From assembly GCA_023423895.1 (NCBI GenBank), contig JAFAER010000208.1, forward strand, positions 13,046 through 77,045: a stretch of 64,000 nt of DNA. Reading direction: 5' to 3'. This DNA comes from Pseudomonadota bacterium. GTDB taxonomy: Bacteria; Myxococcota_A; Polyangia; Polyangiales; Polyangiaceae. Position 1 is the first letter of the stretch. Every line of letters starts with the position of its first letter. Shown here piece after piece: positions 27,606 to 37,568 of this stretch. The notes under the pieces were generated by a model. The model was not told the origin of the DNA. It worked only from the letters and a program-made list of their open reading frames with translations, and made no database searches. The position numbers and the translations under genes were made by a program.

Positions 27606-28391
27606 ATGAAGGCCATTTTCGTGACGGGCGCTGCATCAGGCATTGGACGAGCCACGTCGCTCCTCTTCGCACGACGGGGCTTCAGGGTCGGCTGTTACGA
27701 CATCGACGTCGAAGGCGTTCGCCGCGTCGCCGAGGAGGTGGACGCAGCGGCAGGGATGAATCTCGCCTGCCACGGCCGCATCGACGTGACGAACGAGGAG
27801 TCGTGGACCGCTGCGCTCGTCGACTTCGAAGCCCACACCCACCGGATGGACGTCCTCTTCAACTGCGCGGGCATCCTCCGGACCGGGCGTTTCGAGGACA
27901 TTCCTCCGAGCGAATGCCGCAAGCAGCTCGACGTGAACGTCATGGGCGTCGTCCTCGGCATCCAGAAGAGCCTCCGCCTCCTCGAGCAGACCTCGGCCAC
28001 ACACGGGCAGAGCGTGATCGTGAACATGTCGAGCGCGTCGGCGACCTACGGCCAGCCGGAGCTCGCCGTGTACTCCGCGACGAAGTTCGCCGTCCGCGGC
28101 CTCACGGAGGCCCTCGATGTCGAGCTCCGCCCGCGCAACATCCGCATCTGCGACGTCATGCCGAGCTACGTCGACACGCCAATGGTTCACGCCCAGCGGC
28201 ACACGCCGAAGACGCTCGACCGCCTCGGCGTGAAGCTCACTGCCGAAGACGTCGCCGAGGTCGTGTGGAAGGCCGCCCACGGCCGGGGGCTGCACTACAT
28301 CCCTCAGCGCGACGTGGCGCTGATGAACCGCTTCAGCGGGCTCTTGCCGGAGCTCGGTCGCGTGGTGATGAATCGACTCGCCAAGCGGTGA
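27606..28391 (+). CDS. SDR-family oxidoreductase
   Basis: A 261-residue classical short-chain dehydrogenase. FVTGAASGIGRATSLLFA is the dinucleotide-binding TGxxxGIG motif; acidic residues after strand 2 (YDIDVEG) favour NAD. FNCAGIL stands for the NNAG motif with Cys in the third place, SSASATYGQPELAVYSATK holds the catalytic Ser and YxxxK. The C-terminus (ALMNRFSGLLPELGRVVMNR) resembles SDRs annotated as acting on lipids or hydroxy-acids. Divergent from the TPR gene. Substrate unknown. Confidence 0.9.
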   Translation: MKAIFVTGAASGIGRATSLLFARRGFRVGCYDIDVEGVRRVAEEVDAAAGMNLACHGRIDVTNEESWTAALVDFEAHTHRMDVLFNCAGILRTGRFEDIPPSECRKQLDVNVMGVVLGIQKSLRLLEQTSATHGQSVIVNMSSASATYGQPELAVYSATKFAVRGLTEALDVELRPRNIRICDVMPSYVDTPMVHAQRHTPKTLDRLGVKLTAEDVAEVVWKAAHGRGLHYIPQRDVALMNRFSGLLPELGRVVMNRLAKR

Positions 28392-28403
28392 GCGCGGCGC
28401 CGC

Positions 28404-29864
28404 TCAGGAAAGCGATTCGAGCGCCAGGCGCGTGCGTCCGACGATGATCTCGTCGCCGGGGAGCAGCTCCTGCTCGCCCTTGATGCGGACGAAGACGCCC
28501 GTGCGCGAGCCGAGGTCGGACAGGACGATCGAGCCGGCCTGCTCCTCCACGAGGCAGTGCTGGTCCTCGACGAGCGGGTCGGCCGTGAAGACGAAGTCGC
28601 CGATGGCCGAGCCGATCTGCATCGTCGTGCCGCGCGCGACGACGCACGCGCCCTTGGCGCCGCCCTCGAAGAGCTGGACGACGCGGAACGACGACGGCCA
28701 CTTCGGCGACGAATAGAAGTAGGTCGGGCCCGGGCCGGGGCCGTCGTTCGGCTCCGGATTGCGCTCGATGAGGAGCACCTGATCGCCGACCATGAACTCG
28801 TCGCCGATCTCGAGCTCGACCGGCTGACGGATGCGGAGGAACACGCCGTTGCCCGCTTCGAGATCGACGAGCCACATCCGGCCCTTCTGCCAGCGGATCT
28901 GCGCCTCGCGCGGATGGCAGAACCGCTCGTTCTCGAGGGAGATGGCGCCGTCGCGCCCGATGATCGCCGCGTCGCCGAGAGGCTCGTAGAACGCGGGGCC
29001 GCCGGTGAGGCTGCGGATGACGTTGAGCCGGAAACGCGCCTTCTGCGCCGACTTCGGCGGGGGCTTCCCGACGAGCTTCGAGAGGAGCGGCTCGGGCGGA
29101 GGCGGCGGCGGGGCGACGACGGGCGGAAGCGCGGCCGCTGCGGGCGGAGGCACCGAGCGCGCGGCAGGTGCTGCCGGTTCGACGGCGGGCGCGGCTGCCT
29201 CGACGCGCTCCTCTTTCTTCGTCGCGAGCTTCTGGACCTCGAGCCGCGGGGCCTCCTCGAAGAGCTCCATGCCACCGAGCTTGCGCCCGGCGATGACCTC
29301 GTCGAAGCGCCCCTCGCGGAGCATGATCGCCATCTCCATGTGCTGACCCTTCATCAGGGCGCGCACGTATTGGGCGACGTCGTCGCGCTTCACCTCGCTC
29401 GCGTAGATGCGCTTGTGGCTCTTGATGATGCGGCCACCGTCCGCGAACAGGTGCGTGATGACGTGAGGGCGATCGAGGCCCGAGTCTTCCGTCTGGATGT
29501 GGAAGACGAGGCCGTTGTACTTCACGTTGTTGTTGAAGCCGACCTGCGCCCGCATGAAGTTCGGGCGAGCGATCTGCTTCTCGAGCTTCGTGATCTCCTC
29601 GAGCGTCCAGCGCGCGATGGCGTCGTCGAGGGGACCGTGATCCTTCGCGGCGATGCCCTCCATCCGCTCGAAGGCGAGCTGCGCCAGCTGAGAGCCCGGG
29701 TCGAGCCGGAACGCCTCCGCGAGCAGCTCTTGGCCATCTTTGTCGTTGGGGCCGTTCGCCGCCCAGGAGCACAGCAAGGCAACCGCTTCATCGCGTCGTT
29801 CCTTACCGACCAGCCAGCGCGCGACCTTGGCCGCAGTGCTCCGAGACATGTTCGAGGACATCAT
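28404..29864 (-). CDS. Double-FHA-domain protein
   Basis: A 486-residue cytosolic protein. The N-terminal half (1-220) is helical with repeats like EAVALLCSWAANGPNDKD and a conserved-looking VGFNNNVKYNGLVFHIQTED. A Pro/Ala hinge (about 225-275) joins two C-terminal forkhead-associated-like domains: AIIGRDGAISLENERFCHP (about 300-390) and IGSAIGDFVFTADPLVEDQH (about 410-485), where the second has DLGSRTGVFVRI. FHA domains bind phosphothreonine, which links it to Hanks kinases. ATG 29864 is chosen because GGGAGG lies 8 bp upstream; ATG 29888 is also in frame. Confidence 0.87.
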   Translation of the reverse strand: MMSSNMSRSTAAKVARWLVGKERRDEAVALLCSWAANGPNDKDGQELLAEAFRLDPGSQLAQLAFERMEGIAAKDHGPLDDAIARWTLEEITKLEKQIARPNFMRAQVGFNNNVKYNGLVFHIQTEDSGLDRPHVITHLFADGGRIIKSHKRIYASEVKRDDVAQYVRALMKGQHMEMAIMLREGRFDEVIAGRKLGGMELFEEAPRLEVQKLATKKEERVEAAAPAVEPAAPAARSVPPPAAAALPPVVAPPPPPPEPLLSKLVGKPPPKSAQKARFRLNVIRSLTGGPAFYEPLGDAAIIGRDGAISLENERFCHPREAQIRWQKGRMWLVDLEAGNGVFLRIRQPVELEIGDEFMVGDQVLLIERNPEPNDGPGPGPTYFYSSPKWPSSFRVVQLFEGGAKGACVVARGTTMQIGSAIGDFVFTADPLVEDQHCLVEEQAGSIVLSDLGSRTGVFVRIKGEQELLPGDEIIVGRTRLALESLS

Positions 29865-29977
29865 CGATGGGCCCTCCCATCCATGCAAGCCCTTTACGCG
29901 CAGGCTCAGGCACGACGCGGGGGGCTCCGTCCGTCTTCGCTCGTCTGTACGCGTCGGCCCCGATGGCCGCGATCGCG

Positions 29978-30047
29978 CCCATCACGCCCATCACCCTGGC
30001 ACGCCCACCACGCCCATCACGCCCATCACCCTGGCACGCCCACCACG
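29978..30047 (+). repeat. 35-bp tandem repeat, two perfect copies
   Basis: The unit starts CCCATCACGCCCATCACC and repeats perfectly at 29978-30012 and 30013-30047. It overlaps the 3' end of the weak minus-strand frame, whose last residues are therefore repeat-encoded (Val/Gly/Pro). Confidence 0.85.
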
Positions 30048-30241
30048 CCCAGCCACCTCGGAACGGTGCAGACCTCCACCCAGGCCTGGGTGACCAGGAC
30101 GGGATTGTTCGCATCGGCCGGCGCGAACGCGAGCGCGAGATCCACCGGCGCGAGGTCGGAGACGGTCCAGGACCGCCCTGCGTTCGGCCTGAACGGAACG
30201 ACGGCGAGCTCGAGCGTGCCGACCGCGTACGTCGTGCCCAC
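30026..30241 (-). CDS. Hypothetical protein, possibly truncated
   Basis: Seventy-one codons from GTG 30241. The frame stays open upstream to 30307 without a better start, and that upstream part (GLWHLASTTTFREEVAPVG) reads as continuous with the rest, so the gene may have lost its 5' end. The protein is beta-rich (YAVGTLELAVVPFRPNAGRS and LVTQAWVEV). The last few residues come from the tandem repeat. Function unknown; could be a relic. Confidence 0.35.
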   Translation of the reverse strand: MGTTYAVGTLELAVVPFRPNAGRSWTVSDLAPVDLALAFAPADANNPVLVTQAWVEVCTVPRWLGVVGVPG

Positions 30242-30385
30242 CGGGGCGACCTCCTCGCGGAAGGTCGTCGTGGACGCAAGGTGCCACAGGCCAACCGCGA
30301 GACCCGGTCAGCGCGCGACGACGACCGCACACGGAAGCATTGACCTCGGCGTCGACCTCGACACGATCCAATCCTTTGGCGCGAC

Positions 30386-31831
30386 TTACCGTGCGATGGG
30401 CGCGTAGAGGGAGACCCCGCGCACGTTCTCGTCGACGCGCAGCGGGACCTTGAGCGACGGGAGCGCACGCTGCTCGCAGTCGGTGCGCTCACAGAGACGA
30501 CAGGTGACGCCGACCGGCACGCAGATGTCCGGGTTCGCGACGTCGATGCCGTCGGAGTAGACGAGCTCGCGCGCGTGCTCGACGCGACACCCGAGCGCGA
30601 TCGCCTGCACCGGGTGCTGCGCATGATAGCCGCCCGAGTCCTTCTGGATCGTGCGCGCGATGCAGAAGTAGACGTTGCCGTCCGGCATCCGCGAGACCTG
30701 GATGCGGATCATCCCGGGCGTGAGGAACGCGCTGAACATGTTCCACCGCGGGCACGCGCCGGAGAAGCGTGCGAAGCGGATGCCCGACGCGCTGAACCGC
30801 TTCGAGATGTTCCCGGCGATGTCGATGCGGATCATGTGGAACGGCACCCCCTCGGCTCCGGGGCGACGCAGGGTCGTCAGCCGATGGCAGACCTGCTCGA
30901 AGCCGACACGGAAGCGCCGGCCGAGCACGTCGATGTCGTACCGCTCCTGCTTTGCCGCTTCGAGGAACGCCGCGTACGGCATCAGCACGGCGCCAGCGAA
31001 GTAGTTCGCGAGCGCGGCGCGCGCGAGCCCACGCGATTCCTCGGTCGTCAGGCGGCCGTCGGCGCTGATCCGATCCATCAGGTCGCCCTGAGTCATCACG
31101 GCGATCTGGTGCGCGAGCTGGAACGTGCGGCTTCGCGTCGGCAAGAGCTCCGACAAGAAGAGCACCTTCCGATGCGGGTCGAAGCGCCGGAGGACGCCGC
31201 GCTCGGAGCCCCAACGCGCGATCTGCACCTGGATGCCGAGGTGCTTCTCGAGATAGCGGATGAGCCCGGGGTACAGATCTTCCGTCGTGAGCTTCGCTCG
31301 TGCAGCGATCCCCTCGGCGGCGGCTTCGAGATCCGGGAAGTGGTTCGAGTAGAGCTGGATGAGATCCGTCACCTCCTCGCTCGGCAAGTGCGCGCCCGGA
31401 GACGCGAGCTCTTCGCCATCCGAGAGGCGCGACGACAGATCGTCGGCGGACGATCGCGCCGACTGATACGCGCGATACAGTGACAAAACGGCGCGTGCGG
31501 CACCCGGGCTCGCGACGGCCATCTCGCGCACGTCGACGGAGGTGAGATCGTGCTCTTCGAAGAGAGGGTCCGCAAATGCCTCGGTCAGGTCGGAAACGAG
31601 ACGCGCGTCCTCGTCCGTCGCGAACGAGTGGACGTCGACGTTGAACAGCTGCGCGAGCTTGATGAGCAGGTTTGCCGGCAGAGGACGCCGGTTGTTCTCG
31701 ATCAGGTTCAAGTAGCTCGGCGAGATCCCGAGCTTGTCCGCGAGTTGCACCTGACTGAGCGCCTCACGCCTCCGGAGGGCTCGAACCTTTGCTCCGAATC
31801 GAGGGGCTTCGGCACTTTGACGCAGGGGCAT
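30386..31831 (-). CDS. RamB/ScfR-like XRE-family regulator of short-chain fatty acid metabolism
   Basis: A 481-residue regulator. The N-terminal helix-turn-helix (about 10-70; LSQVQLADKLGISPSYLNLI) is of XRE type. The middle (about 170-300) has an IrrE/ImmA-peptidase-like part, with FQLAHQIAVM where active members have HExxH, so catalysis is unlikely. The C-terminal domain has clustered Cys (CRLCERTDC). This layout is that of RamB and ScfR, which control glyoxylate or acetate/propionate genes. It is divergent from malate synthase and isocitrate lyase and has two palindromic sites over its own promoter, so local control and autoregulation are likely. GGAGGTGA 6 bp upstream supports the start. 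Confidence 0.88.
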   Translation of the reverse strand: MPLRQSAEAPRFGAKVRALRRREALSQVQLADKLGISPSYLNLIENNRRPLPANLLIKLAQLFNVDVHSFATDEDARLVSDLTEAFADPLFEEHDLTSVDVREMAVASPGAARAVLSLYRAYQSARSSADDLSSRLSDGEELASPGAHLPSEEVTDLIQLYSNHFPDLEAAAEGIAARAKLTTEDLYPGLIRYLEKHLGIQVQIARWGSERGVLRRFDPHRKVLFLSELLPTRSRTFQLAHQIAVMTQGDLMDRISADGRLTTEESRGLARAALANYFAGAVLMPYAAFLEAAKQERYDIDVLGRRFRVGFEQVCHRLTTLRRPGAEGVPFHMIRIDIAGNISKRFSASGIRFARFSGACPRWNMFSAFLTPGMIRIQVSRMPDGNVYFCIARTIQKDSGGYHAQHPVQAIALGCRVEHARELVYSDGIDVANPDICVPVGVTCRLCERTDCEQRALPSLKVPLRVDENVRGVSLYAPIAR

Positions 31832-31852
31832 ATTTCACCTCCGTGGCGACCC

Positions 31853-31894
31853 TGTCATTGACAACATTTACATCAACACAACGTGTCATTGACA
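31853..31894. promoter_or_regulatory. Paired TGTCA-N-TGACA operators over the regulator promoter
   Basis: Two identical palindromes TGTCATTGACA lie at 31853-31863 and 31884-31894, 31 bp apart centre to centre, i.e. three helical turns on one face of DNA. On the minus strand a promoter fits between them: -35 TTGTCA (31895-31890), 17 bp, -10 TGTAAA (31872-31867). The right site covers the -35 box and the left site lies just after the -10 box, the geometry of autorepression. The regulator at 30386-31831 is the obvious binder, inferred from position. Confidence 0.6.
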
Positions 31895-31933
31895 ACGCGA
31901 AACTAGGCTTTCTTCGTAGCCAACTGACCAATC

Positions 31934-31962
31934 TTGACTGCAAAGTGCTCACACCGCAATCT
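31934..31962 (+). promoter_or_regulatory. Probable promoter of the malate synthase-isocitrate lyase operon
   Basis: TTGACT (31934-31939), 17 bp, CAATCT (31957-31962), 45 bp before the malate synthase ATG. The -35 box is good, the -10 box weak, which suits an activator-dependent promoter. A 15-base sequence CATCAAC-R-C-R-ACGTG occurs on both sides (31871-31885 and 31975-31989, 13 of 15 identical) and may be a second regulator site. This intergenic region is AT-rich compared with its surroundings. Confidence 0.5.
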
Positions 31963-32007
31963 CCTAACACGTTGCATCAACGCGACGTGGATGCTCGGTG
32001 AGGTGAA

Positions 32008-33627
<1,620 letters not shown>

Positions 33628-33661
33628 CGAGACCGCTGTAGCTGACTCAGGAGAAACCTCA

Positions 33662-34978
33662 ATGAGCGCCGCCCGTACCGAAGTCCTCGATCACTCCCTG
33701 AACGACCTCCGGGAGTTCGTGTCGCGTGATTCACGCGACCTGCTCCATGCGAAGCGCTTCGACGGCATCGTCCGCGCTTACTCCAAGGCCGATGTCGAGC
33801 GTCTCCGGGGCTCTTACAAGATCGACTACACGATTGCGACACTCGGGGCGAAGCGCCTCTGGGAGCTGCTCCACACGGAGTCGTACGTCGCGGCGCTCGG
33901 CGCGCTCACGGGCAACATGGCCGTGCAGCAGGTCCGCGCGGGCCTGAAGGCCATCTACCTCTCGGGCTGGCAGGTCGCGGCCGACGCCAACACGGCGGGC
34001 CAGATGTACCCTGACCAGAGCCTCTATCCCGTCGACAGCGTCCCCACGGTCGTGAAGAAGATCAACGCGGCGCTCCTCCGTGCCGACCAGATCGAGCACG
34101 CCGAGGGCAAGCGTGACCGCTACTGGCTCGCGCCGATCATGGCCGACGCCGAGGCGGGCTTCGGCGGTCCGCTCAACGCCTTCGAGCTGATGAAGTCGAT
34201 GATCGAGGCAGGCGCCGCAGGCGTCCACTTCGAGGATCAGCTCGCGAGCGAGAAGAAGTGCGGTCACATGGGCGGCAAGGTCCTCGTCCCGACCTCGCAA
34301 TTCATTCGCACGCTGACGGCCGCGCGCCTCGCCGCCGACGTCTGTGATGTGCCGACCCTCGTCGTCGCCCGTACCGACGCCGACAGCGCCAAGCTCCTCA
34401 CGAGCGACGTCGACGAGCGCGATCACCCCTTCATCCTGAAGGGGGAGCGCACGCCGGAGGGCTTCTATCGCATCAAGAGTGGTGTCGACACCGCCATCGC
34501 ACGTGGCCTCGCGTACGCACCGTACGCGGACCTCGTCTGGTGCGAGACCTCGACGCCCGATCTCGCGCAGGCGAAGAAGTTCGCCGAGGGCATCAAGAAG
34601 GAGTTCCCCAACAAGCTCCTCGCCTACAACTGCTCGCCGTCGTTCAACTGGAAGAAGCACCTCGACGACGCGACGATCGCCAAGTTCCAGCGCGAGCTCG
34701 GCGCGATGGGGTACAAGTTCCAGTTCGTCACCCTCGCCGGCTTCCACGCGCTCAACTACGGGATGTACGAGCTCGCGCGGAAGTACAAGGACGGCGGGAT
34801 GGCGGCGTACTCGGAGCTGCAGCAGGCCGAGTTCGCAGCCGAGAAGGACGGCTACTCCGCGACGCGCCACCAGCGCGAGGTCGGCACCGGCTACTTCGAT
34901 CAGGTCGCCGAGGTCATCTCCGGCGGAAAGGCCACGACGCTCGCCCTCGAGGATTCGACGGAGGCGCATCAGTTTTGA
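33662..34978 (+). CDS. aceA: Isocitrate lyase
   Basis: Splits isocitrate to glyoxylate and succinate, first step of the glyoxylate shunt. The 438-residue protein has the catalytic motif KKCGHMGGK (nucleophile about Cys200), the substrate-binding SGWQVAADAN near 100 and PIMADAEAGFGGPLNAFEL near 158-177, and YNCSPSFNWKKHLDD near 320. AGGAG 9 bp before ATG 33662 sets the start. It is second in the operon after malate synthase. Immediately at its stop codon begins a hairpin-rich interspersed element that probably ends transcription. Confidence 0.97.
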   Translation: MSAARTEVLDHSLNDLREFVSRDSRDLLHAKRFDGIVRAYSKADVERLRGSYKIDYTIATLGAKRLWELLHTESYVAALGALTGNMAVQQVRAGLKAIYLSGWQVAADANTAGQMYPDQSLYPVDSVPTVVKKINAALLRADQIEHAEGKRDRYWLAPIMADAEAGFGGPLNAFELMKSMIEAGAAGVHFEDQLASEKKCGHMGGKVLVPTSQFIRTLTAARLAADVCDVPTLVVARTDADSAKLLTSDVDERDHPFILKGERTPEGFYRIKSGVDTAIARGLAYAPYADLVWCETSTPDLAQAKKFAEGIKKEFPNKLLAYNCSPSFNWKKHLDDATIAKFQRELGAMGYKFQFVTLAGFHALNYGMYELARKYKDGGMAAYSELQQAEFAAEKDGYSATRHQREVGTGYFDQVAEVISGGKATTLALEDSTEAHQF

Positions 34979-35038
34979 TGGGGCTTTGCCCCATACCCCA
35001 CCCCGCTCCGCGGGGGTTGGCTGCGCCAATCCCCCGCG
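34976..35038 (+). terminator. Interspersed hairpin element starting on the isocitrate lyase stop codon
   Basis: Starting with the stop TGA, the sequence TGATGGGGCTTTGCCCCA forms a small hairpin and is followed by a C-rich link and a large hairpin: 8-bp stem 35009-35016/35031-35038, a 1-base bulge at 35030, 5-bp stem 35017-35021/35025-35029, 3-base loop. The same element in reverse occurs at 40917-40979. It probably acts as a terminator or RNA 3'-end protector without a U-tract. The 165 bp to the next gene hold nothing else recognisable. Confidence 0.6.
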
Positions 35039-35204
35039 CATCCGCTTCGCGGCGCGGGGCTTCATGAGGCTGACCCGCGCTCCGCGTCCCCCGCGGCTCT
35101 TGTGATGGGGGCCGGGGTGGGCTCGGCGGACTTGTGCGAGAGTGGCTCGCTTGGAGGCCGCGGCGGCGCGTGAGCGCTTGCCGCGGCCTTCGTGTTTCAG
35201 CGGC

Positions 35205-35636
35205 TCAGAGCGGGCCCACGAGGCGATCGCGGATCAGGCCGTAGAACGTCGTCGTGCCGTGGAACGACCAGCCGAGATGCGCTCCGCACGCGCGACAGAG
35301 CTCGACTTGCCACGCGTACCCGGGGAACCACGTCCACACCGTCGAACGCTCACCGTCCGAGACGCAGCCCGGCGCCGAGGACCAGCAGCTCACGACGAAG
35401 CGAAGGCCCGCGGGGTTCATGAAGGCGTGCTCGTGGCTTCCGTTCACGACCAGGCTCGCCTTCTCGCGCACCACGCCCGCCCGACAGAGCACGCAGCGAA
35501 GCCACTTCTCCTCTTCGTCGAGGGACTCCGGCGCGCCCGCCCCCTCTCGCTCGGGTGATGGCGACGGCGCAGGGCCGACGCGGCGAGCGACACGCGGGAG
35601 CTCGAGGCACGAGACGTCCACGCGCTGACCATACAA
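35205..35636 (-). CDS. Cereblon-type CULT domain protein
   Basis: A 143-residue (from TTG 35636) protein whose residues 46-143 match the CULT domain, the thalidomide-binding domain of cereblon and its small bacterial relatives such as the Magnetospirillum protein MsCI4. Zinc ligands Cys48/Cys51 and Cys114/Cys117 are present. The three-Trp ligand cage is complete: TWFPGYAW (Trp103, Trp109) and HLGWSF (Trp123). GSHEHAFMNPAGLRF and FYGLIRDRL also match family segments. It would bind cyclic imides or a related small ligand; the natural ligand is unknown. The start is uncertain (TTG 35636, GTG 35621 or ATG 35783, whose added N-terminus is Arg/Ala-rich). Oriented towards the isocitrate lyase gene. 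Confidence 0.85.
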   Translation of the reverse strand: MYGQRVDVSCLELPRVARRVGPAPSPSPEREGAGAPESLDEEEKWLRCVLCRAGVVREKASLVVNGSHEHAFMNPAGLRFVVSCWSSAPGCVSDGERSTVWTWFPGYAWQVELCRACGAHLGWSFHGTTTFYGLIRDRLVGPL

Positions 35637-35867
35637 GCTCGAGCGCTTCCGGAAGCGCGGAGACGGCGCGCAGGGTGCCGGATCGCAACGGCACGTTCGG
35701 CACGGACCTCTCGGACGCGGACATCCGAATGCGGATCTCCTGGACGCGGATGCCTTGGACGCGGACGCCTTCGGCGCGGTCACGAGCCTGCGAAGGAACG
35801 GCCGTCTGGTCCGACCCTTCGAGAATGCTTACTGATTACTCGCACGAGGGTCGTTCGACGTTCCGTC

Positions 35868-36170
35868 ATGGTCTGCTCCTTCTGTCATTCCCCTGCGGCG
35901 CACCCTGCCACCGGCTGCCAGTACGGCCCGAGCACACTCGCCTGCCGCGAGTGCGTCGAGTCCTTCTGGGCGTGGCTCCGGTCGCACACGAACAAACGCG
36001 CACGAAAGGGGCACGGGCCCCAGACGGCGCTGTCCTTCTACGAAGCGGCGACGCTCTTCTCGTGCCCGCGTTTCTCCGCCGGCGCGAAGAAGCACGCGCA
36101 GCCGCCGTCCGCGCTCGACCAGACCGCGCACCGACCGTCGGTATCGACGTCACGCAGAACGGACCGGTGA
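35868..36170 (+). CDS. Small zinc-ribbon-like protein
   Basis: A 100-residue protein starting MVCSFCHSPAAHP with a second Cys pair in LACRECVESFWAW, i.e. two CxxC knuckles 20-odd residues apart that could bind one zinc. The last third (KKHAQPPSALDQTAHRP) is basic and unstructured. I do not know the family. Codon bias fits the genome; there is no obvious ribosome site. Confidence 0.55.
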   Translation: MVCSFCHSPAAHPATGCQYGPSTLACRECVESFWAWLRSHTNKRARKGHGPQTALSFYEAATLFSCPRFSAGAKKHAQPPSALDQTAHRPSVSTSRRTDR

Positions 36171-36328
36171 GCGCCCGCTCGAACGAGGGACGCCGCGGAG
36201 CCGGGGCACCAAGCGCCGATGTGCTCCGCTCACGCACCCATTCGAGGAGCACACGTCGGCGCCGGACCGCAAGACTCCAGGTAGATCCAAGCGCTTCCCG
36301 CAGCCGCCTTGCTAGCATCGCCGCGACG

Positions 36329-36931
36329 ATGGCCGAGCCGCGAAAGCCGAAGGACAAAGAGAAGACGCCCCCGCTCGCGGCTCGCCCCGAGCGTTCCGCC
36401 GATTCCGAGCGCTGGGAGTACGAGAACGACCTGCGACGCACGGTACGGATGAGCAACAGCCCGCGGCCGGTACGCCCTCAGACCGTCACCGAAATCCCTG
36501 CCGCCATGCCGCGTGTCGCGGGCAAGAGCGTCGAGCTCTTCGTCGTCGACGAGACGCAGCTCCCCGGCGGCGAGCGCAGGCCGTGGCGCGCCGCCGAGAT
36601 CTGGACGAGGCGCCGGGTGTACGGCCTCGACTCGACGTTCAGATGCGTCGAGATCCTCGATCGCGAGACAGGTCGCCCCGACCTCGCCCACGACCTGCTG
36701 GGGGCGCGCCTCGGCGGCGGCCGCTTGCGCGAGCAAGACACCGTGCGGTTCAGCTACCCGCTGCCGCTGCCCGGCATGGAAGCGATGTTCACGAAGGGCA
36801 GAAAACACGGCTACACATCTGCGGTCGAACGCATGATCGTCCGCATCCGGGTGCTCCACACTTCCGCGCACGAAGCGATCCCGAGCTGGGACGATATCGC
36901 CAGCCGCTGGTCGGAGCCCCCCGCCCGCTGA
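36329..36931 (+). CDS. Hypothetical protein
   Basis: A 200-residue soluble protein. The first 55 residues are charged and Lys/Pro/Arg-rich (MAEPRKPKDKEKTPPLAARP); the rest looks folded (VELFVVDETQLPGGERRPWR to VERMIVRIRVLHTSA). No known motif, signal or membrane segment. It runs in the same direction as the next lipoprotein gene with 58 bp between. Function unknown. Confidence 0.65.
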   Translation: MAEPRKPKDKEKTPPLAARPERSADSERWEYENDLRRTVRMSNSPRPVRPQTVTEIPAAMPRVAGKSVELFVVDETQLPGGERRPWRAAEIWTRRRVYGLDSTFRCVEILDRETGRPDLAHDLLGARLGGGRLREQDTVRFSYPLPLPGMEAMFTKGRKHGYTSAVERMIVRIRVLHTSAHEAIPSWDDIASRWSEPPAR

Positions 36932-36989
36932 GCGCTTTCTCGGGACGGACCTCCCACGAATCGCGCTCGTCTCACGCTTCGGTTGTAGA

Positions 36990-37547
36990 ATGTCGATGGT
37001 GTCTTCTCTTCGCTCGTACGGTCTTTCCCTCGTGATCGCATCCGTGGCCGCGCTCGGCTGCAGCCGCGCGGAATCCACGTCGACCGGACCGGATCCCACC
37101 AGCGCCCCGTCCGGGAAGCCCGCGGCAAGCGCCGCGGACAACGGCGGCGCACCGCTGGTCCTCGCGCGTGGCATTCGCTTCGTGAAGGCCGACAGCGGTG
37201 ACGTCCCGCAGGTCGTCCGTACCGAGCGCGAAAGGGCGGCCACGGACGGCCGTGACCTCATCGTGTACGTCGGCGCGAAGTGGTGCGAGCCGTGTCAGCG
37301 CTTCCACCAAGCGGCCCAGCGAGGCGAGCTCGACGAGGACTTCCCGAACCTCACGATCCTGGAGTTCGACCTCGACGAAGATCGGGACCGCGTCTTCGCG
37401 GCCGGCTACTCGTCGAAGCTGATTCCGCTGTTCGTCAAACCCGGCCCCGACGGGCGCGGGTCTCCGGTTCGATTCGAAGGCGGCGTGAAAGGCGAGCGCG
37501 CTGTCGCCAACATCACGCCTCGTCTCCGCAAGCTGATCGAGAACTGA
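36990..37547 (+). CDS. Thioredoxin-fold lipoprotein
   Basis: A 185-residue exported protein. The signal ends in the lipobox AALGC (Cys about 24), followed by a Ser/Pro/Ala spacer and a thioredoxin-like domain with the redox pair WCEPC near residue 99 and a cis-proline region KLIPLFVKPG near 147. It is likely a membrane-anchored thiol oxidoreductase of the periplasm (DsbE/TlpA-like). ATG 36990 or 36996 may be the start; TAGAAT (36985-36990) overlaps it and could be a -10 box, implying a (near) leaderless message. Partner unknown. Confidence 0.82.
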   Translation: MSMVSSLRSYGLSLVIASVAALGCSRAESTSTGPDPTSAPSGKPAASAADNGGAPLVLARGIRFVKADSGDVPQVVRTERERAATDGRDLIVYVGAKWCEPCQRFHQAAQRGELDEDFPNLTILEFDLDEDRDRVFAAGYSSKLIPLFVKPGPDGRGSPVRFEGGVKGERAVANITPRLRKLIEN

Positions 37548-37568
37548 CGCGAGCGTCGAGCCGCCGGG

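Larger units (their letters stand above)
29865..30385. other. Gene-poor stretch with tandem repeat and a possible decayed gene
   Basis: Between the FHA gene and the RamB-like regulator, both on the minus strand. It contains a two-copy 35-bp tandem repeat (29978-30047) and a minus-strand open frame (30026-30307) that reads like the end of a beta-rich protein. Otherwise I see no gene, RNA or clear promoter. Confidence 0.6.

Noticed and set aside
29978..30047. CRISPR array
   Set aside because: Two directly adjacent repeats without spacers; a plain tandem duplication.
36986..36999. Separate small gene at the double ATG before the thioredoxin lipoprotein
   Set aside because: Both ATGs are in the same frame and only give alternative starts.
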